DNA of 64,000 bases, from contig NZ_CP027666.1 of assembly GCF_003008535.1 (NCBI RefSeq), positions 3,213,501 to 3,277,500 on the forward strand. The letters run 5' to 3'. The position numbers were made by a program, and so were the translations under genes. Of this stretch, positions 25,350 through 35,413 are shown piece after piece (position 1 is the first letter of the stretch; each line of letters opens with the position of its first letter). The DNA is from Ottowia oryzae. GTDB taxonomy: Bacteria; Pseudomonadota; Gammaproteobacteria; Burkholderiales; Burkholderiaceae_C. Under the pieces are notes generated by a model, which was given only the letters and a program-made list of their open reading frames with translations, had not been told where the DNA came from and searched no databases.

Positions 25350-26017
25350 GCCTCGGCCCGCAGCAGGTAGCCCAGGCCACGCAGCGTGACCAGTCCCACC
25401 CCGGTGCCGGCCAGCTTGCGGCGCAGGCGGTACGCCACCACCTCGATGGCTTCGTAGCGCACCTCGGCTTCGCCGGGAAAGACCTGCTCGAACAAGCGCT
25501 CTTTGATCACCGCCTGGCCGGGGCGGGCCAGCAAGGCGCACAGCAATGCCAGCTCACGCGGGGGCAGCTCCAGGGGCGCGTCGTCCAGGTAGACCGCGCC
25601 GTCGGTGCGGTCGTGCCGCAGGCGGCCAAAGCGCACGTCGGCTGCCAGGGCGGCCGAGCCGCTGCGGCGCACCAGGGCGCGCAGGCGCGCCTCCAGCTCA
25701 TCCAGGTCGAAAGGCTTGGCCAGGTAGTCGTCGGCCCCGGCGTTCAGGCCCAGCACCCGGTCGCCTACGGTGCCGCGCGCCGTCAGGATCAGCACGGGCG
25801 CGCCCAGCCCCTGTGCGCGGGCCTGGGCCAGCACCTGCAGGCCGTCCAGGCCGGGCAGAGAGAGGTCTAGCACCACCGCGTCGGGCGGTGTGGCGGCCCA
25901 GCGCTGCAGCGCGGCCACGCCGTCGCCCGCGGTGGCCACCACGAAGCCGCGGCGCGCCAGCGTGCGTTGCAGCGTGGCCTGCAGCGCTGCGTCGTCCTCC
26001 ACCACCAATACCTTCAT
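25346..26017 (-). CDS. tctD: OmpR-family response regulator TctD
   Basis: Receiver plus winged-helix regulator of 223 residues. Acidic pocket VVEDDA (residues 5-10), phospho-Asp in VVLDLSLPGLDG, Thr in ILTARG and Lys in YLAKPFD are present; the DNA-binding domain ends in YRLRRKLAGTGVGLVTLRGLGYLL. ATG 26017 (MKVLVVEDD) is the family start; the frame runs further upstream but without a conserved N-terminus. It is divergent from tctC with 120 bp between them, the expected control region. Confidence 0.92.
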   Translation of the reverse strand: MKVLVVEDDAALQATLQRTLARRGFVVATAGDGVAALQRWAATPPDAVVLDLSLPGLDGLQVLAQARAQGLGAPVLILTARGTVGDRVLGLNAGADDYLAKPFDLDELEARLRALVRRSGSAALAADVRFGRLRHDRTDGAVYLDDAPLELPPRELALLCALLARPGQAVIKERLFEQVFPGEAEVRYEAIEVVAYRLRRKLAGTGVGLVTLRGLGYLLRAEA

Positions 26018-26137
26018 GCGCGACACGATAGCGCAGCGCCGCTGGCCCGCCGACTGCGGGTAAATCCCAAGGCCGTGGACAGCCAATTGACAGCCTGCCC
26101 TTCCATCATCCGGCCACAACCTCAAGGAGACATTGCC

Positions 26138-27106
26138 GTGCGACGCGACACCTTCCTCAAATCCCTTGCCGCGCTGGCCGCCACCGGCGCCCTGCCCACC
26201 GCCTGGGCCCAGGCTGGCGCCAACCTGAAGATGCTGATCCCCGCCAACCCGGGCGGCGGCTGGGACACCACGGGCCGCGCGCTGGGCAAGGCGATGCTGG
26301 ACGCCAAGCAGGCTGCCACGGTCACTTACGACAACAAGGGCGGCGCCGCCGGTGCGCTGGGCCTGGCGCCCTTTCTGGCCAGCGCCAAGGGTGACCCCAA
26401 CCAGCTGATGGTGATGGGCGCGGTGATGCTGGGCGGGCTGATCACCAGCAAATCGCCGCTGAACCTGATGCAGGCCACGCCGCTGGCGCGCCTGACCACC
26501 GAATACAACGTGTTCGTGCTGCCGGCCAATTCGCCTTTCAAGACCATGGCCGAGGTGATTGCCCAGCTCAAGAAAGACCCCGGCAGCGTGAAATGGGGCG
26601 GCGGATCACGCGGCGCAACCGAGCACATTGCGGCCGCGATGATCGCGCGCGAAGCCGGTGTAGACCCGGCCAAGATCAACTACGTGGCCTTTCGCGGCGG
26701 CGGTGAAGCCACGGCCGCCATCCTGGGTGGCAACGTGACCATTGGCGGCTCGGGCATGAGCGAGTTTGCCGAATACATCAAGACCGGCAAGATGAAGCCG
26801 GTGGCCGTCACCAGTGGGCAGCGGCTGGCCAGCGACAAGAACATTCCCACGCTGAAAGAGCTGGGCATCAATGTCGAGATCGGCAACTGGCGCGGCGTGT
26901 TTGGCGCCCCGGGCATCACCCCGGCGCAGCGCAAGGGCCTGATCGACGCACTGGTGGCCACCACGCAATCGGCGTCGTGGAAAGAAGCGCTGGCCAAGAA
27001 CGACTGGATGCCGGCGGTACTGACAGGCGACGACTTCACCAAGTTCGTTGACAGCGAATTCGCCAGCCTGCGCGCCATCATGGCCAAGTCCGGCATGATT
27101 TCTTGA
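26138..27106 (+). CDS. tctC: Tripartite tricarboxylate transporter substrate-binding protein
   Basis: Periplasmic Bug-family binding protein that captures citrate or a similar carboxylate for TctAB. A twin-arginine-like signal (RRDTFLKSLAALAATGALPTAWAQA) precedes the mature domain with LIPANPGGGWDTTGRALGK, DNKGGAAGALG, and the WRGVFGAPGITPAQRKGLIDAL segment of the family. GTG 26138 is preceded by AAGGAGA at 8 bp. It heads the tctCBA operon opposite tctDE. Substrate identity is inference from the operon. Confidence 0.93.
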   Translation: MRRDTFLKSLAALAATGALPTAWAQAGANLKMLIPANPGGGWDTTGRALGKAMLDAKQAATVTYDNKGGAAGALGLAPFLASAKGDPNQLMVMGAVMLGGLITSKSPLNLMQATPLARLTTEYNVFVLPANSPFKTMAEVIAQLKKDPGSVKWGGGSRGATEHIAAAMIAREAGVDPAKINYVAFRGGGEATAAILGGNVTIGGSGMSEFAEYIKTGKMKPVAVTSGQRLASDKNIPTLKELGINVEIGNWRGVFGAPGITPAQRKGLIDALVATTQSASWKEALAKNDWMPAVLTGDDFTKFVDSEFASLRAIMAKSGMIS

Positions 27107-27112
27107 TGGTCT

Positions 27113-27166
27113 TTCAGGCCGCCAGCGCCCGCTGCTAGAGCGCTGGCAGCTATAAAAAACAAAGTA
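27113..27166 (-). repeat. Family A dispersed repeat, copy 8
   Basis: Read on the minus strand: TTTTTTATAGCTGCCAGCGC, spacer, then GGGCGCTGGCGGCCTGAAAG. Arms CCAGCGC / GCGCTGG are perfect over 7 bp. It separates tctC from tctB. Confidence 0.65.
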
Positions 27167-27222
27167 TTGGCCGCCGCCCGCGCTCAAGCTGAGCCGGGCG
27201 GTCCGGCCTGAGGAGACAGCCC

Positions 27223-27783
27223 ATGAGCAGCCCGCAACCCAACCTGCCGCTGGATATGCGGCCCGACCACCCCGCGCCTGCCCACCCCTCGCGCCGCACG
27301 CTGATCTGGGAAACGCTGGTCAGCGCAGGGACCATCGCCGTGGGCGCTGGCATGGCCTGGGGCGCCAAGGACATCCCGTCCGAAGCGGGCTACGGCGGCG
27401 TAGGCGCCAACTTCCTGCCCTGGGTGGTGGCCATGGCCTTGATGGTGTGCGGCGCCGTGCTGCTGTGGCACGCGCGCACGGGCGGCTACCGCGAGATGGA
27501 AGAAGTGCCCGGCGAAGAACAGCCCGACTGGGCCGGCTTTGTCTGGGTGACGGCGGGCATGCTGCTAAACGCCGGGCTGATCGAGCACATCGGCTTCATC
27601 CTGGGCTGCACACTGACCTACCTGCTGGCCGTGCAGGGCATGAAGCGCGCCTACGGCAAGCCGCACAACACCTGGGTGGCCGATGCGCTGACGGGCGCGG
27701 CCATTGCGGCGCCGGTGTACTGGCTGTTCACCCAATTCCTGGCCATCAACCTGCCGGGCCTGACCAGCACCGGCTGGATCTGA
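27223..27783 (+). CDS. tctB: Tripartite tricarboxylate transporter small membrane subunit
   Basis: TctB-type protein of 186 residues with four hydrophobic segments: TLVSAGTIAVGAGMAWGA, FLPWVVAMALMVCGAVLLW, FVWVTAGMLLNAGLIEHIGFILGCTLTYLLAV and GAAIAAPVYWLFTQFLAINL. It partners TctA in the inner membrane. AGGAGA lies upstream of ATG 27223, and the gene ends 16 bp before tctA. Length is normal. Confidence 0.9.
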   Translation: MSSPQPNLPLDMRPDHPAPAHPSRRTLIWETLVSAGTIAVGAGMAWGAKDIPSEAGYGGVGANFLPWVVAMALMVCGAVLLWHARTGGYREMEEVPGEEQPDWAGFVWVTAGMLLNAGLIEHIGFILGCTLTYLLAVQGMKRAYGKPHNTWVADALTGAAIAAPVYWLFTQFLAINLPGLTSTGWI

Positions 27784-27799
27784 CGCAAGGAGCGCTGCC

Positions 27800-29293
27800 A
27801 TGGATACCTTCAGCCTGCTGCTTCACGGCTTTTCAACCGCCCTCACCGTGCCCAACCTCCTGTGGGCGCTGTTCGGCTGCGCGCTGGGCACGGCCGTGGG
27901 CGTGCTGCCCGGCATCGGCCCGGCCACCACGGTGGCGATGCTGCTGCCGATCACCGGCAAGGTAGATATCACCGCGTCGATGATCTTCTTTGCCGGCATC
28001 TACTACGGCGCGATGTACGGCGGATCGACCACGTCCATCCTGCTGAACACGCCGGGCGAGACGGCCAGCATGGTCACCGCCATGGAAGGCAACAAGATGG
28101 CCAAGAGCGGCCGCGCCGGGCAAGCGCTGGCCACGGCGGCCATCGGCTCGTTCGTGGCGGGCACCATCGCCACGGTGGTGGTCACGCTGTTTGCGCCGCT
28201 GGTGGCGGATTACGCCGTCAAGCTGGGCCCGCCCGAATACTTCCTGCTGATGGTGCTGGCCTTCACCACCGTGAGTGCGGTGCTGGGCAAGAGCACGGTG
28301 CGCGGGCTGACGGCGCTGTTCATCGGCCTGGCCGTGGGCCTGATCGGCATGGACCAGATCAGCGGGCAGCCGCGCTACACGGGCGGCAAGCCGGAGTTTT
28401 TGGACGGCATCGAGATCGTGCTGGTGGCCGTGGGCCTGTTTGCCGTGGCCGAGGTGCTGCACGCCGTGCTGTTCGAAGGCAAGATCCACGAAACGCAGAA
28501 CCGCCTGACCCGCGTGCACATGGACCGGCGCGACTGGCGCCGCAGCATCCCGGCGTGGCTGCGCGGCACGGCCATCGGTGCGCCGTTTGGCTGCATACCG
28601 GCCGGGGGCACCGAGATTCCCACCTTCCTGAGCTACGCCACCGAGAAAAAACTGGCCAAAGGTGAAGACCTGCGCGAATTTGGCACCACGGGCGCCATCG
28701 AAGGCGTAGCGGGGCCCGAGGCGGCCAACAACGCCACGGTGACCACGGCGCTGATCCCGCTGCTGACGCTGGGCATTCCCACCAGCAACACCACAGCAAT
28801 CTTGCTGGGCGCGTTTCAGAACTATGGCATCCAGCCCGGCCCGCAATTGTTTGCCACCAGCGCGGCGCTGGTCTGGGCGCTGATAGCGTCGCTGTACATC
28901 GGCAACCTGATGCTGCTGGTGCTGAACCTTCCCATGGTCGGGCTGTGGGTGAAGCTGCTGCGCATCCCCAAGCCGCAGCTGTATGCGGGCATTCTGATCT
29001 TTGCCACCGTGGGCGCTTACGGCATGCGGCAAAGCACGTTCGACCTGTTCTTGCTGTACGTGATTGGCGCAGTGGGCGTGGTCATGCGGCGCTTTGACTT
29101 CCCCACGGCGCCGGTGGTGGTCGGCATGATCCTGGGGCCGTTGGCCGAGGCACAGCTGCGCAACGCCATGTCGATTGGCGAAGGCAAATGGTCGGTATTT
29201 GCTGACCGGCCGGTGTCGGTCTTCCTGCTGATCGTGATCGCCGCCGTCCTGATCGTGCCGCGGGTGCTCAAGCGCCGCGCAGCCGCGGCCTGA
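27800..29293 (+). CDS. tctA: Tripartite tricarboxylate transporter large permease
   Basis: Twelve-helix inner-membrane permease of 497 residues with the TctA signature blocks GVLPGIGPATTVAMLLPIT, YYGAMYGGSTTSILLNTPGE and GPEAANNATVTTALIPLLTLGIPTSNTTAILLGA. The glycine-rich repeats in the two halves form the transport core. It closes the tctCBA operon; a GC-rich hairpin follows before the convergent MATE gene. Confidence 0.96.
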   Translation: MDTFSLLLHGFSTALTVPNLLWALFGCALGTAVGVLPGIGPATTVAMLLPITGKVDITASMIFFAGIYYGAMYGGSTTSILLNTPGETASMVTAMEGNKMAKSGRAGQALATAAIGSFVAGTIATVVVTLFAPLVADYAVKLGPPEYFLLMVLAFTTVSAVLGKSTVRGLTALFIGLAVGLIGMDQISGQPRYTGGKPEFLDGIEIVLVAVGLFAVAEVLHAVLFEGKIHETQNRLTRVHMDRRDWRRSIPAWLRGTAIGAPFGCIPAGGTEIPTFLSYATEKKLAKGEDLREFGTTGAIEGVAGPEAANNATVTTALIPLLTLGIPTSNTTAILLGAFQNYGIQPGPQLFATSAALVWALIASLYIGNLMLLVLNLPMVGLWVKLLRIPKPQLYAGILIFATVGAYGMRQSTFDLFLLYVIGAVGVVMRRFDFPTAPVVVGMILGPLAEAQLRNAMSIGEGKWSVFADRPVSVFLLIVIAAVLIVPRVLKRRAAAA

Positions 29294-29326
29294 GGGCCAG
29301 CGCAGCGTTGCGGCGGAATGAGCAAC

Positions 29327-29348
29327 GGGGTGCGGCGGCGCGCACCCC
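29327..29348. terminator. GC-rich hairpin between convergent tctA and MATE genes
   Basis: The perfect 8-bp stem GGGGTGCG / CGCACCCC with loop GCGGCG lies 33 bp after the tctA stop. No T-run follows, so it may need Rho. Confidence 0.5.
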
Positions 29349-29375
29349 GCGCTCACACCCAAATTGCCCGCACGC

Positions 29376-30749
29376 TCACACCAGGCGCTCGATCTTGCGA
29401 AAGCGCCACACCAGCAGATAAAAGGCGCTCTGCAAGACCAGCATGGTGCAGAACACCACCGGGTACGACATCCACACGCCCGACAGCCCGTAGCGGGCCG
29501 ACAGGAAGTGCGCCGCCGGCAGCTGCACCAGCACGATGCACGCAATGCTGATGCCGGTGGGCACCCACACGGTGCCGCTGGCACGCATCACGCCCGCCAC
29601 CAGCGCCTGCATGCCAAACACCACGCTGGACCACAGCATCACGTGCAGCAGCGCCTGCGCCATGTCCAGCACGCGCGGGGTGGTGATGAAAAACCCCAGC
29701 AGCCAGCGCGACAGCACGTAGCCCAGCAACACCAGCGCGCCGGTCAGGATGACGTTCAGCGCCAGGCCCGTGCGCACGATGCCGGACAGCCGCTCGGTGC
29801 GGCCCGCGCCAATCGCTTGCGCACCCAGGATCGACGCCGTGATGGCGATCGACAGCGCCGGAAACTGCACGTAGTTCACGATCTGGTTCACCGCGCCGTA
29901 GGCGGCCGTGGCGTCGGCGCCGTAGCGGTTCACCAGGCCCAGGATGGCCAGCTCGGCCATGGCGATGGTCACCATCTGCACGCCCGTGGGCACGCCAATG
30001 CGCAGCACGGCGCGCAGCAGCGGCGGGCTCACGCGCAGCGCGCGGCCCAGTTCGGCATCGGGCGCCAGGGGGCTGTTCTTGCGCCGCAGGTATGCCCACA
30101 AAAACGCCAGCGATACGGCAAACGACACCCACCCCGCCACCGCAGCGCTGATCACCCCCAGCTGCGGAAGCCCCAGCCAGCCGCGGATCAGCGCCGGGGT
30201 CAGCAGCAGGCCCACGGCGGTGGACAGGCACAGCGCCAGCAGCGGCGTGACGGTGTCGCCCACGCCGCGCAGCAGTTGCGTGGCCAGGATGAACACCAGC
30301 AGCAGCGGCATGCTGAGCATCATCACGCGGGCGTAGGCAACGGCGTCGGTCAGCAACTCGGGCGCCGTGCCCAGCGCCGTGAGGGCCGGGCGCGCGAATA
30401 CTTCACCCAGCACGGCGGCCGCCAGGCCGATGCCAGCGCCCAGCGTCAGTGCCGTGCCTGCGATGGCTTTGACCTTGTGCGGCTCGCGCGCGCCCCAGGC
30501 CTGCCCGATCAGCACCGATGCGCCCGCGCCCACGCCGATGATCAGCGCGATGAAAAAGAACACCACCGGGAACATGCCCGACACCGCCGCCAACGCCGGC
30601 GTGCCCAGCATCTGGCCGATGTAGACCGCGTTCGCGCTGCCCGACAGCGACTGCAGGATGTTCGACAACACCATCGGCCCAAGAAAGGCCAGGTAGGTTT
30701 GCCACAGCGGGCGCGGCGGCGCGCTGGGCGGGTGGGGGGCGGTGCTCAT
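29376..30749 (-). CDS. MATE family efflux transporter
   Basis: Multidrug and toxin extrusion protein of 457 residues, about 12 membrane helices in two homologous halves (LAFLGPMVLSNILQSLSGSANAVYIGQMLG in the first, IGVPTGVQMVTIAMAELAILGLVNRYGADATAAYG in the second). It exports cationic compounds by Na+ or H+ antiport. Conserved polar residues of the N-lobe are seen (GQAWGAREP). ATG 30749 overlaps the stop of the DUF2239 gene by 4 bp, which makes them co-transcribed. Substrates are unknown. Confidence 0.92.
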   Translation of the reverse strand: MSTAPHPPSAPPRPLWQTYLAFLGPMVLSNILQSLSGSANAVYIGQMLGTPALAAVSGMFPVVFFFIALIIGVGAGASVLIGQAWGAREPHKVKAIAGTALTLGAGIGLAAAVLGEVFARPALTALGTAPELLTDAVAYARVMMLSMPLLLVFILATQLLRGVGDTVTPLLALCLSTAVGLLLTPALIRGWLGLPQLGVISAAVAGWVSFAVSLAFLWAYLRRKNSPLAPDAELGRALRVSPPLLRAVLRIGVPTGVQMVTIAMAELAILGLVNRYGADATAAYGAVNQIVNYVQFPALSIAITASILGAQAIGAGRTERLSGIVRTGLALNVILTGALVLLGYVLSRWLLGFFITTPRVLDMAQALLHVMLWSSVVFGMQALVAGVMRASGTVWVPTGISIACIVLVQLPAAHFLSARYGLSGVWMSYPVVFCTMLVLQSAFYLLVWRFRKIERLV

Positions 30750-31408
30750 TGGGGTAATCCTTGGGCCTCGTCGGCCAAAAAGGCCGCTTCGGCCAGTTGC
30801 ATCAGGTAGGTGCGCACGTCGGGCGGCCAGTCGGCCACATGCCCGGCAAAACGCACAGCATCGCCTGCGAACAGGGCACGGGCCGCTTCTTCAAACTGCG
30901 GCTGGTCACCGGCGATGGCGCTCATGAATTTGTAGCTTCTCTCGCTGGCTGCACGCCGGCTGTCGGCCGATTTGTTGTCTTTTCTGGCTTTGTCGATCAA
31001 GCGGCGCAAAGCCGCCGACGCGCCGCCCGGCTGCACCGACAGCCATTCCCAATGGCGCGGCAGCAGCGTGACTTCGCGGGCCACCACGCCCAGGCGCGGC
31101 CGCCCTGCCGCGCGGGGGGCCGGCGAGCATTCGTCTGCCTTCGCAAGGGCCTGTGCGGCGGATATGGCCGCCCTGCCCGCGCGGGCCGCCTTCAGCCGCG
31201 CAGCGTCTTGCGGCAGCGGCGGCGTGTCGATGGGCGCGCCGGTGGCGTCGTCAAACACCAGCCACGGCGCAGGCACATCCGCCGGGGTTGCGGCCACCGC
31301 AGCGGCCAGCGCGCGGGCAATGTCGTCGTAGCGGCCGTGCGCCACGCGGCGGCCCTGCGAAAACGCGGTGTAGACAGAGTTGTGGGGCGAAGAGTCGGCT
31401 GTCGGCAT
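30746..31408 (-). CDS. DUF2239 family protein
   Basis: This 220-residue soluble protein has the DUF2239 core GRPRLGVVAREVTLLPRHWEWLSVQPGGASAALRRLIDKARK (about residues 102-143) and a C-terminal helical region with WPPDVRTYLMQLAEAAF. The family has no known function; the central segment resembles a nucleic-acid-binding ribbon-helix layout, which is inference. It is translationally coupled to the MATE exporter and divergent from the sigma-54 activator. Confidence 0.85.
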   Translation of the reverse strand: MPTADSSPHNSVYTAFSQGRRVAHGRYDDIARALAAAVAATPADVPAPWLVFDDATGAPIDTPPLPQDAARLKAARAGRAAISAAQALAKADECSPAPRAAGRPRLGVVAREVTLLPRHWEWLSVQPGGASAALRRLIDKARKDNKSADSRRAASERSYKFMSAIAGDQPQFEEAARALFAGDAVRFAGHVADWPPDVRTYLMQLAEAAFLADEAQGLPQ

Positions 31409-31510
31409 GCCGCGATTTTATCCGGGTTTTATATTTTTACCCGGGTTTATTTTCTGGCCGCCGCGAGGGCGCTGCAAATCCCCCCGCACCGCCACCCGCT
31501 ACGATGCGCC
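31409..31510. promoter_or_regulatory. AT-rich divergent control region
   Basis: Between DUF2239 and the sigma-54 activator lies an AT-rich island (31416-31455) unlike its surroundings. It holds two direct copies of CCGGGTTT 19 bp apart (31422 and 31441), with ATATTTTTA between them. It probably carries both promoters; the repeats may be an operator. Confidence 0.45.
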
Positions 31511-33001
<1,491 letters not shown>

Positions 33002-33013
33002 GGCGCGCGCGAT

Positions 33014-33030
33014 TCAGGGGTTTACCCTGA
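33014..33030. promoter_or_regulatory. Inverted repeat, candidate activator-binding site
   Basis: TCAGGG-GTTTA-CCCTGA is a perfect 6-bp inverted repeat 13 bp after the activator stop and about 110 bp before the sigma-54 promoter, the normal distance for an enhancer. It lacks a T-run, so a terminator is less likely. ATGTAT...ATACAT (33064-33088) is a second inverted motif. Confidence 0.4.
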
Positions 33031-33137
33031 TCAAACTTTGTACAAATGTCTTTTATTCAGTCAATGTATTTGCCTGAATTTCATACATATCGCTTTGCCA
33101 TCTGGCGCCCTTCCTTATCCATCAAGGGTTTAGCCGC

Positions 33138-33152
33138 TGGCACGGCGCGTGC
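33138..33152 (+). promoter_or_regulatory. Candidate sigma-54 (-24/-12) promoter of the ABC importer operon
   Basis: TGGCACGGCGCGTGC has the -24 element TGGCACG, the invariant GG and GC separated by exactly 10 bp (33139-33140 and 33151-33152). It ends 45 bp before the ATG of the binding-protein gene and follows the gene of a sigma-54 activator. Confidence 0.6.
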
Positions 33153-33197
33153 GATAGGTATTCCATTGCCACCTGTGCACACCAAAGGAGACAAACC

Positions 33198-34385
33198 ATG
33201 CACCGCCGCAGCCTCATCGTCCTGGCCACCCTGGCCGCCGTGGTTTCCGCGCCCGCGCTGGCGCAATCTGAAATCAAGATCGCCCACGTCTACAGCAAGA
33301 CCGGCCCGCTGGAAGCCTACGGCAAGCAGACCCAGGCCGGCCTGCTGATGGGGCTGGACTACGCCACCGGCGGCACCATGGCCGTCAATGGCAAGAAGAT
33401 TCGCGTGATCGAGAAGGACGACCAAGGCAAGCCCGACCTGGGCAAGAGCCTGCTGGCCGCCGCGTACGCCGACGACAAGGTCGACCTGGCCGTGGGGCCC
33501 ACGTCTTCTGGCGTCGCGCTGGCCATGCTGCCCGTGGCCGAGGAATACAAGAAGATCCTGCTGGTTGAGCCCGCCGTGGCCGATTCCATCACCGGCGACA
33601 AGTGGAACAAATACATCTTCCGCACCGGCCGCAATTCCAGCCAGGACGCGATCAGCAACGCCGCGGCCATGGACAAGGACGGCGTGTCCGTCGTCACGCT
33701 GGCGCAGGACTACGCCTTCGGCCGCGACGGCGTGAAGGCGTTCAAGGACGCGCTCAAGCACGCCAGGATCGTGCATGAGGAATACCTGCCGCAGAACACC
33801 ACCGACTTCACCGCAGGCATCCAGCGCGTGGTGGATGCGCTCAAGGACAAGCCCGGGCGCAAGGCGGTCGAGGTGATCTGGGCCGGCGGCGTGCCGCCCT
33901 TCAACGCCTTGGCCGCGGCCGATTTGCAAAAGCGCTTCAACATCGAGGTGTTCACCGGCGGCAACATCCTGCCCGCCATGGCCGCGTACAAGAACTTCCC
34001 CGGCATGGAAGGGGCCACCTACTACTACTTCGGCCTGCCGAAGAACCCGGTAAACGACGCGCTGGTGGCCATGAACTACAAGCAGTTCAAGGCACCGCCC
34101 GACTTCTTCACCGCGGGCGGCTTCAGCGCGGCCATGGCGATCGTCACCGCGCTGAAAAAGACCAATGGCGAGACGAACACCAACAAGCTGATCCAGGCGA
34201 TGGAGGGCATGAGCTTCGACACGCCCAAAGGCAAGATGACTTTCCGCAAGGAAGACCACCAGGCCATGCAGAGCATGTACCACTTCAAGATCAAGAACGA
34301 CCCGGCGTTTGCCTGGGGCGTGCCGGAGCTGGTGCGCGAGATCAAGCCTGAAGAGATGAATGTGCCGATCCGGAACAAGCGTTGA
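33198..34385 (+). CDS. Branched-chain-amino-acid-type ABC transporter substrate-binding protein
   Basis: Periplasmic binding protein of 395 residues of the LivJ/LivK (Peripla_BP_6) fold. A signal peptide (LIVLATLAAVVSAPALAQ) is followed by IKIAHVYSKTGPLEAYGKQTQAGLLMGLDYA, ligand-site segments (GPTSSGVALAMLPVAEE, LAQDYAFGRDGVKAF) and the C-terminal FDTPKGKMTFRKEDHQAMQSMYHFKI. AAAGGAGA precedes ATG 33198. It begins the liv-type operon; the ligand may be an amino acid, an aromatic acid or another carboxylate. The adjacent PAS activator suggests nutrient-dependent induction. Confidence 0.93.
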   Translation: MHRRSLIVLATLAAVVSAPALAQSEIKIAHVYSKTGPLEAYGKQTQAGLLMGLDYATGGTMAVNGKKIRVIEKDDQGKPDLGKSLLAAAYADDKVDLAVGPTSSGVALAMLPVAEEYKKILLVEPAVADSITGDKWNKYIFRTGRNSSQDAISNAAAMDKDGVSVVTLAQDYAFGRDGVKAFKDALKHARIVHEEYLPQNTTDFTAGIQRVVDALKDKPGRKAVEVIWAGGVPPFNALAAADLQKRFNIEVFTGGNILPAMAAYKNFPGMEGATYYYFGLPKNPVNDALVAMNYKQFKAPPDFFTAGGFSAAMAIVTALKKTNGETNTNKLIQAMEGMSFDTPKGKMTFRKEDHQAMQSMYHFKIKNDPAFAWGVPELVREIKPEEMNVPIRNKR

Positions 34386-34389
34386 GGCA

Positions 34390-34510
34390 TCCCCCTGAGC
34401 GGCTTGCGCCGCTTCCCCCTTCTCTCGATGGGCTGCGCCCATCCGGAAGGGGGACACCACCTGCGCGGCGGGGGCGGCCCTTGCGCGGTGGTTGCTTGAA
34501 GGCGCGTCGT
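34390..34510 (+). repeat. Family B dispersed repeat, copy 1 (nested hairpin)
   Basis: The element starts CCCCCTGAGCGGCTTGCGCC. It contains hairpin AGCGGC/GCCGCT, then a long nested stem CCCCCTTC...GAAGGGGG enclosing GATGGGC-TGC-GCCCATC, then a G/C-rich tail with GGTTGCTTGAAGGC. A family A copy follows within 35 bp. Confidence 0.65.
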
Positions 34511-34543
34511 TTTGAATCGATGCTCTCGGCTCTCTTCACTTCT

Positions 34544-34600
34544 TTTTTGATAGCTGATTGCGCAATCTACACCTGCGCCAGCGGCTGATTTGGCTTTTAT
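34544..34600 (+). repeat. Family A dispersed repeat, copy 9
   Basis: The copy reads TTTTTTGATAGCTGATTGCGC, spacer, then TGCGCCAGCGGCTGATTTGG. It ends 19 bp before livG. Confidence 0.65.
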
Positions 34601-34618
34601 TCTGGAGCCCTCGTTTTC

Positions 34619-35413
34619 ATGCTCGCCACCCAAGATCTGACCATTCGCTTTGGCGGCCACGTGGCCGTCAATGCGGTGACTTGCGCGTTTGAGCCGGGCA
34701 CGCTGACGGCCATTGTCGGGCCCAACGGCGCGGGCAAGACGACGTACTTCAACCTGATTTCCGGCCAGCTGAAAGCCAGCGCGGGCAGCGTGCACCTGGA
34801 CGGGCGCGACATCTCTGCCCTGTCGCCCGCCGCGCGCACGCGCGCCGGCCTGGGCCGCGCGTTTCAGCTGACCAACCTGTTCCCGAATCTGTCGGTGCAA
34901 GAGAACGTGCGCCTGGCCGTGCAGTCGGTCGCCGGCGGCCCGCACCGCCACGGTTTGAACCTGACGAGCATCTGGAGCAGCCACCGGCAGCTCATGGCCC
35001 GCGCCGACGAGATCCTGCAATCCGTGTCGATGGCGGACAAGCGGGACATGCCCGTATCCAGCCTGCCGCACGGCGACCAGCGCAAGCTGGAAGTGGCGCT
35101 GCTGATGGCGCTGGACCCGCAGGTCTACATGTTCGACGAGCCCACCGCGGGCATGAGCCACGACGAGGCGCCGGTCATCCTGAACCTGATCCGCCAGCTG
35201 AAACAAGACAAGCGCAAGACCATCTTGCTGGTGGAACACAAGATGGACGTGGTGCGCGAGTTGGCCGACCGCATCATCGTGCTGACCAACGGCACGCTGG
35301 TGGCCGACGGCGACCCGGCCGAGGTGATCGCCTCGCCCGTGGTGCAGCAAGCGTACCTGGGCGTCAGCGCCGACGAAGACCAGCGCGCGAGCGCGACCGA
35401 GGTGACCGCATGA
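34619..35413 (+). CDS. livG: ABC transporter ATP-binding protein, LivG type
   Basis: First of the two ATPases of the importer, 264 residues. Walker A GPNGAGKT (about residues 36-43), Q-loop RAFQLTNLFPNLSVQENV, signature SSLPHGDQRKLEVALLMALDPQVYMFDEPTAGMS with Walker B, and H-loop VEHKMDVV. The signature reads LPHGDQ instead of LSxGxQ, a moderate deviation seen in some LivG relatives. ATG 34619 is the only good start. It overlaps livF by 4 bp. Confidence 0.94.
   Translation: MLATQDLTIRFGGHVAVNAVTCAFEPGTLTAIVGPNGAGKTTYFNLISGQLKASAGSVHLDGRDISALSPAARTRAGLGRAFQLTNLFPNLSVQENVRLAVQSVAGGPHRHGLNLTSIWSSHRQLMARADEILQSVSMADKRDMPVSSLPHGDQRKLEVALLMALDPQVYMFDEPTAGMSHDEAPVILNLIRQLKQDKRKTILLVEHKMDVVRELADRIIVLTNGTLVADGDPAEVIASPVVQQAYLGVSADEDQRASATEVTA

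Noticed and set aside
24000..25370. Long plus-strand open frame antisense to tctE
   Set aside because: His/Gln/Arg/Ala-rich composition without any motif; tctE on the other strand has all kinase boxes.
29364..30809. Long plus-strand open frame antisense to the MATE gene
   Set aside because: Composition is His/Arg/Gln-rich and the minus strand encodes a full MATE transporter.
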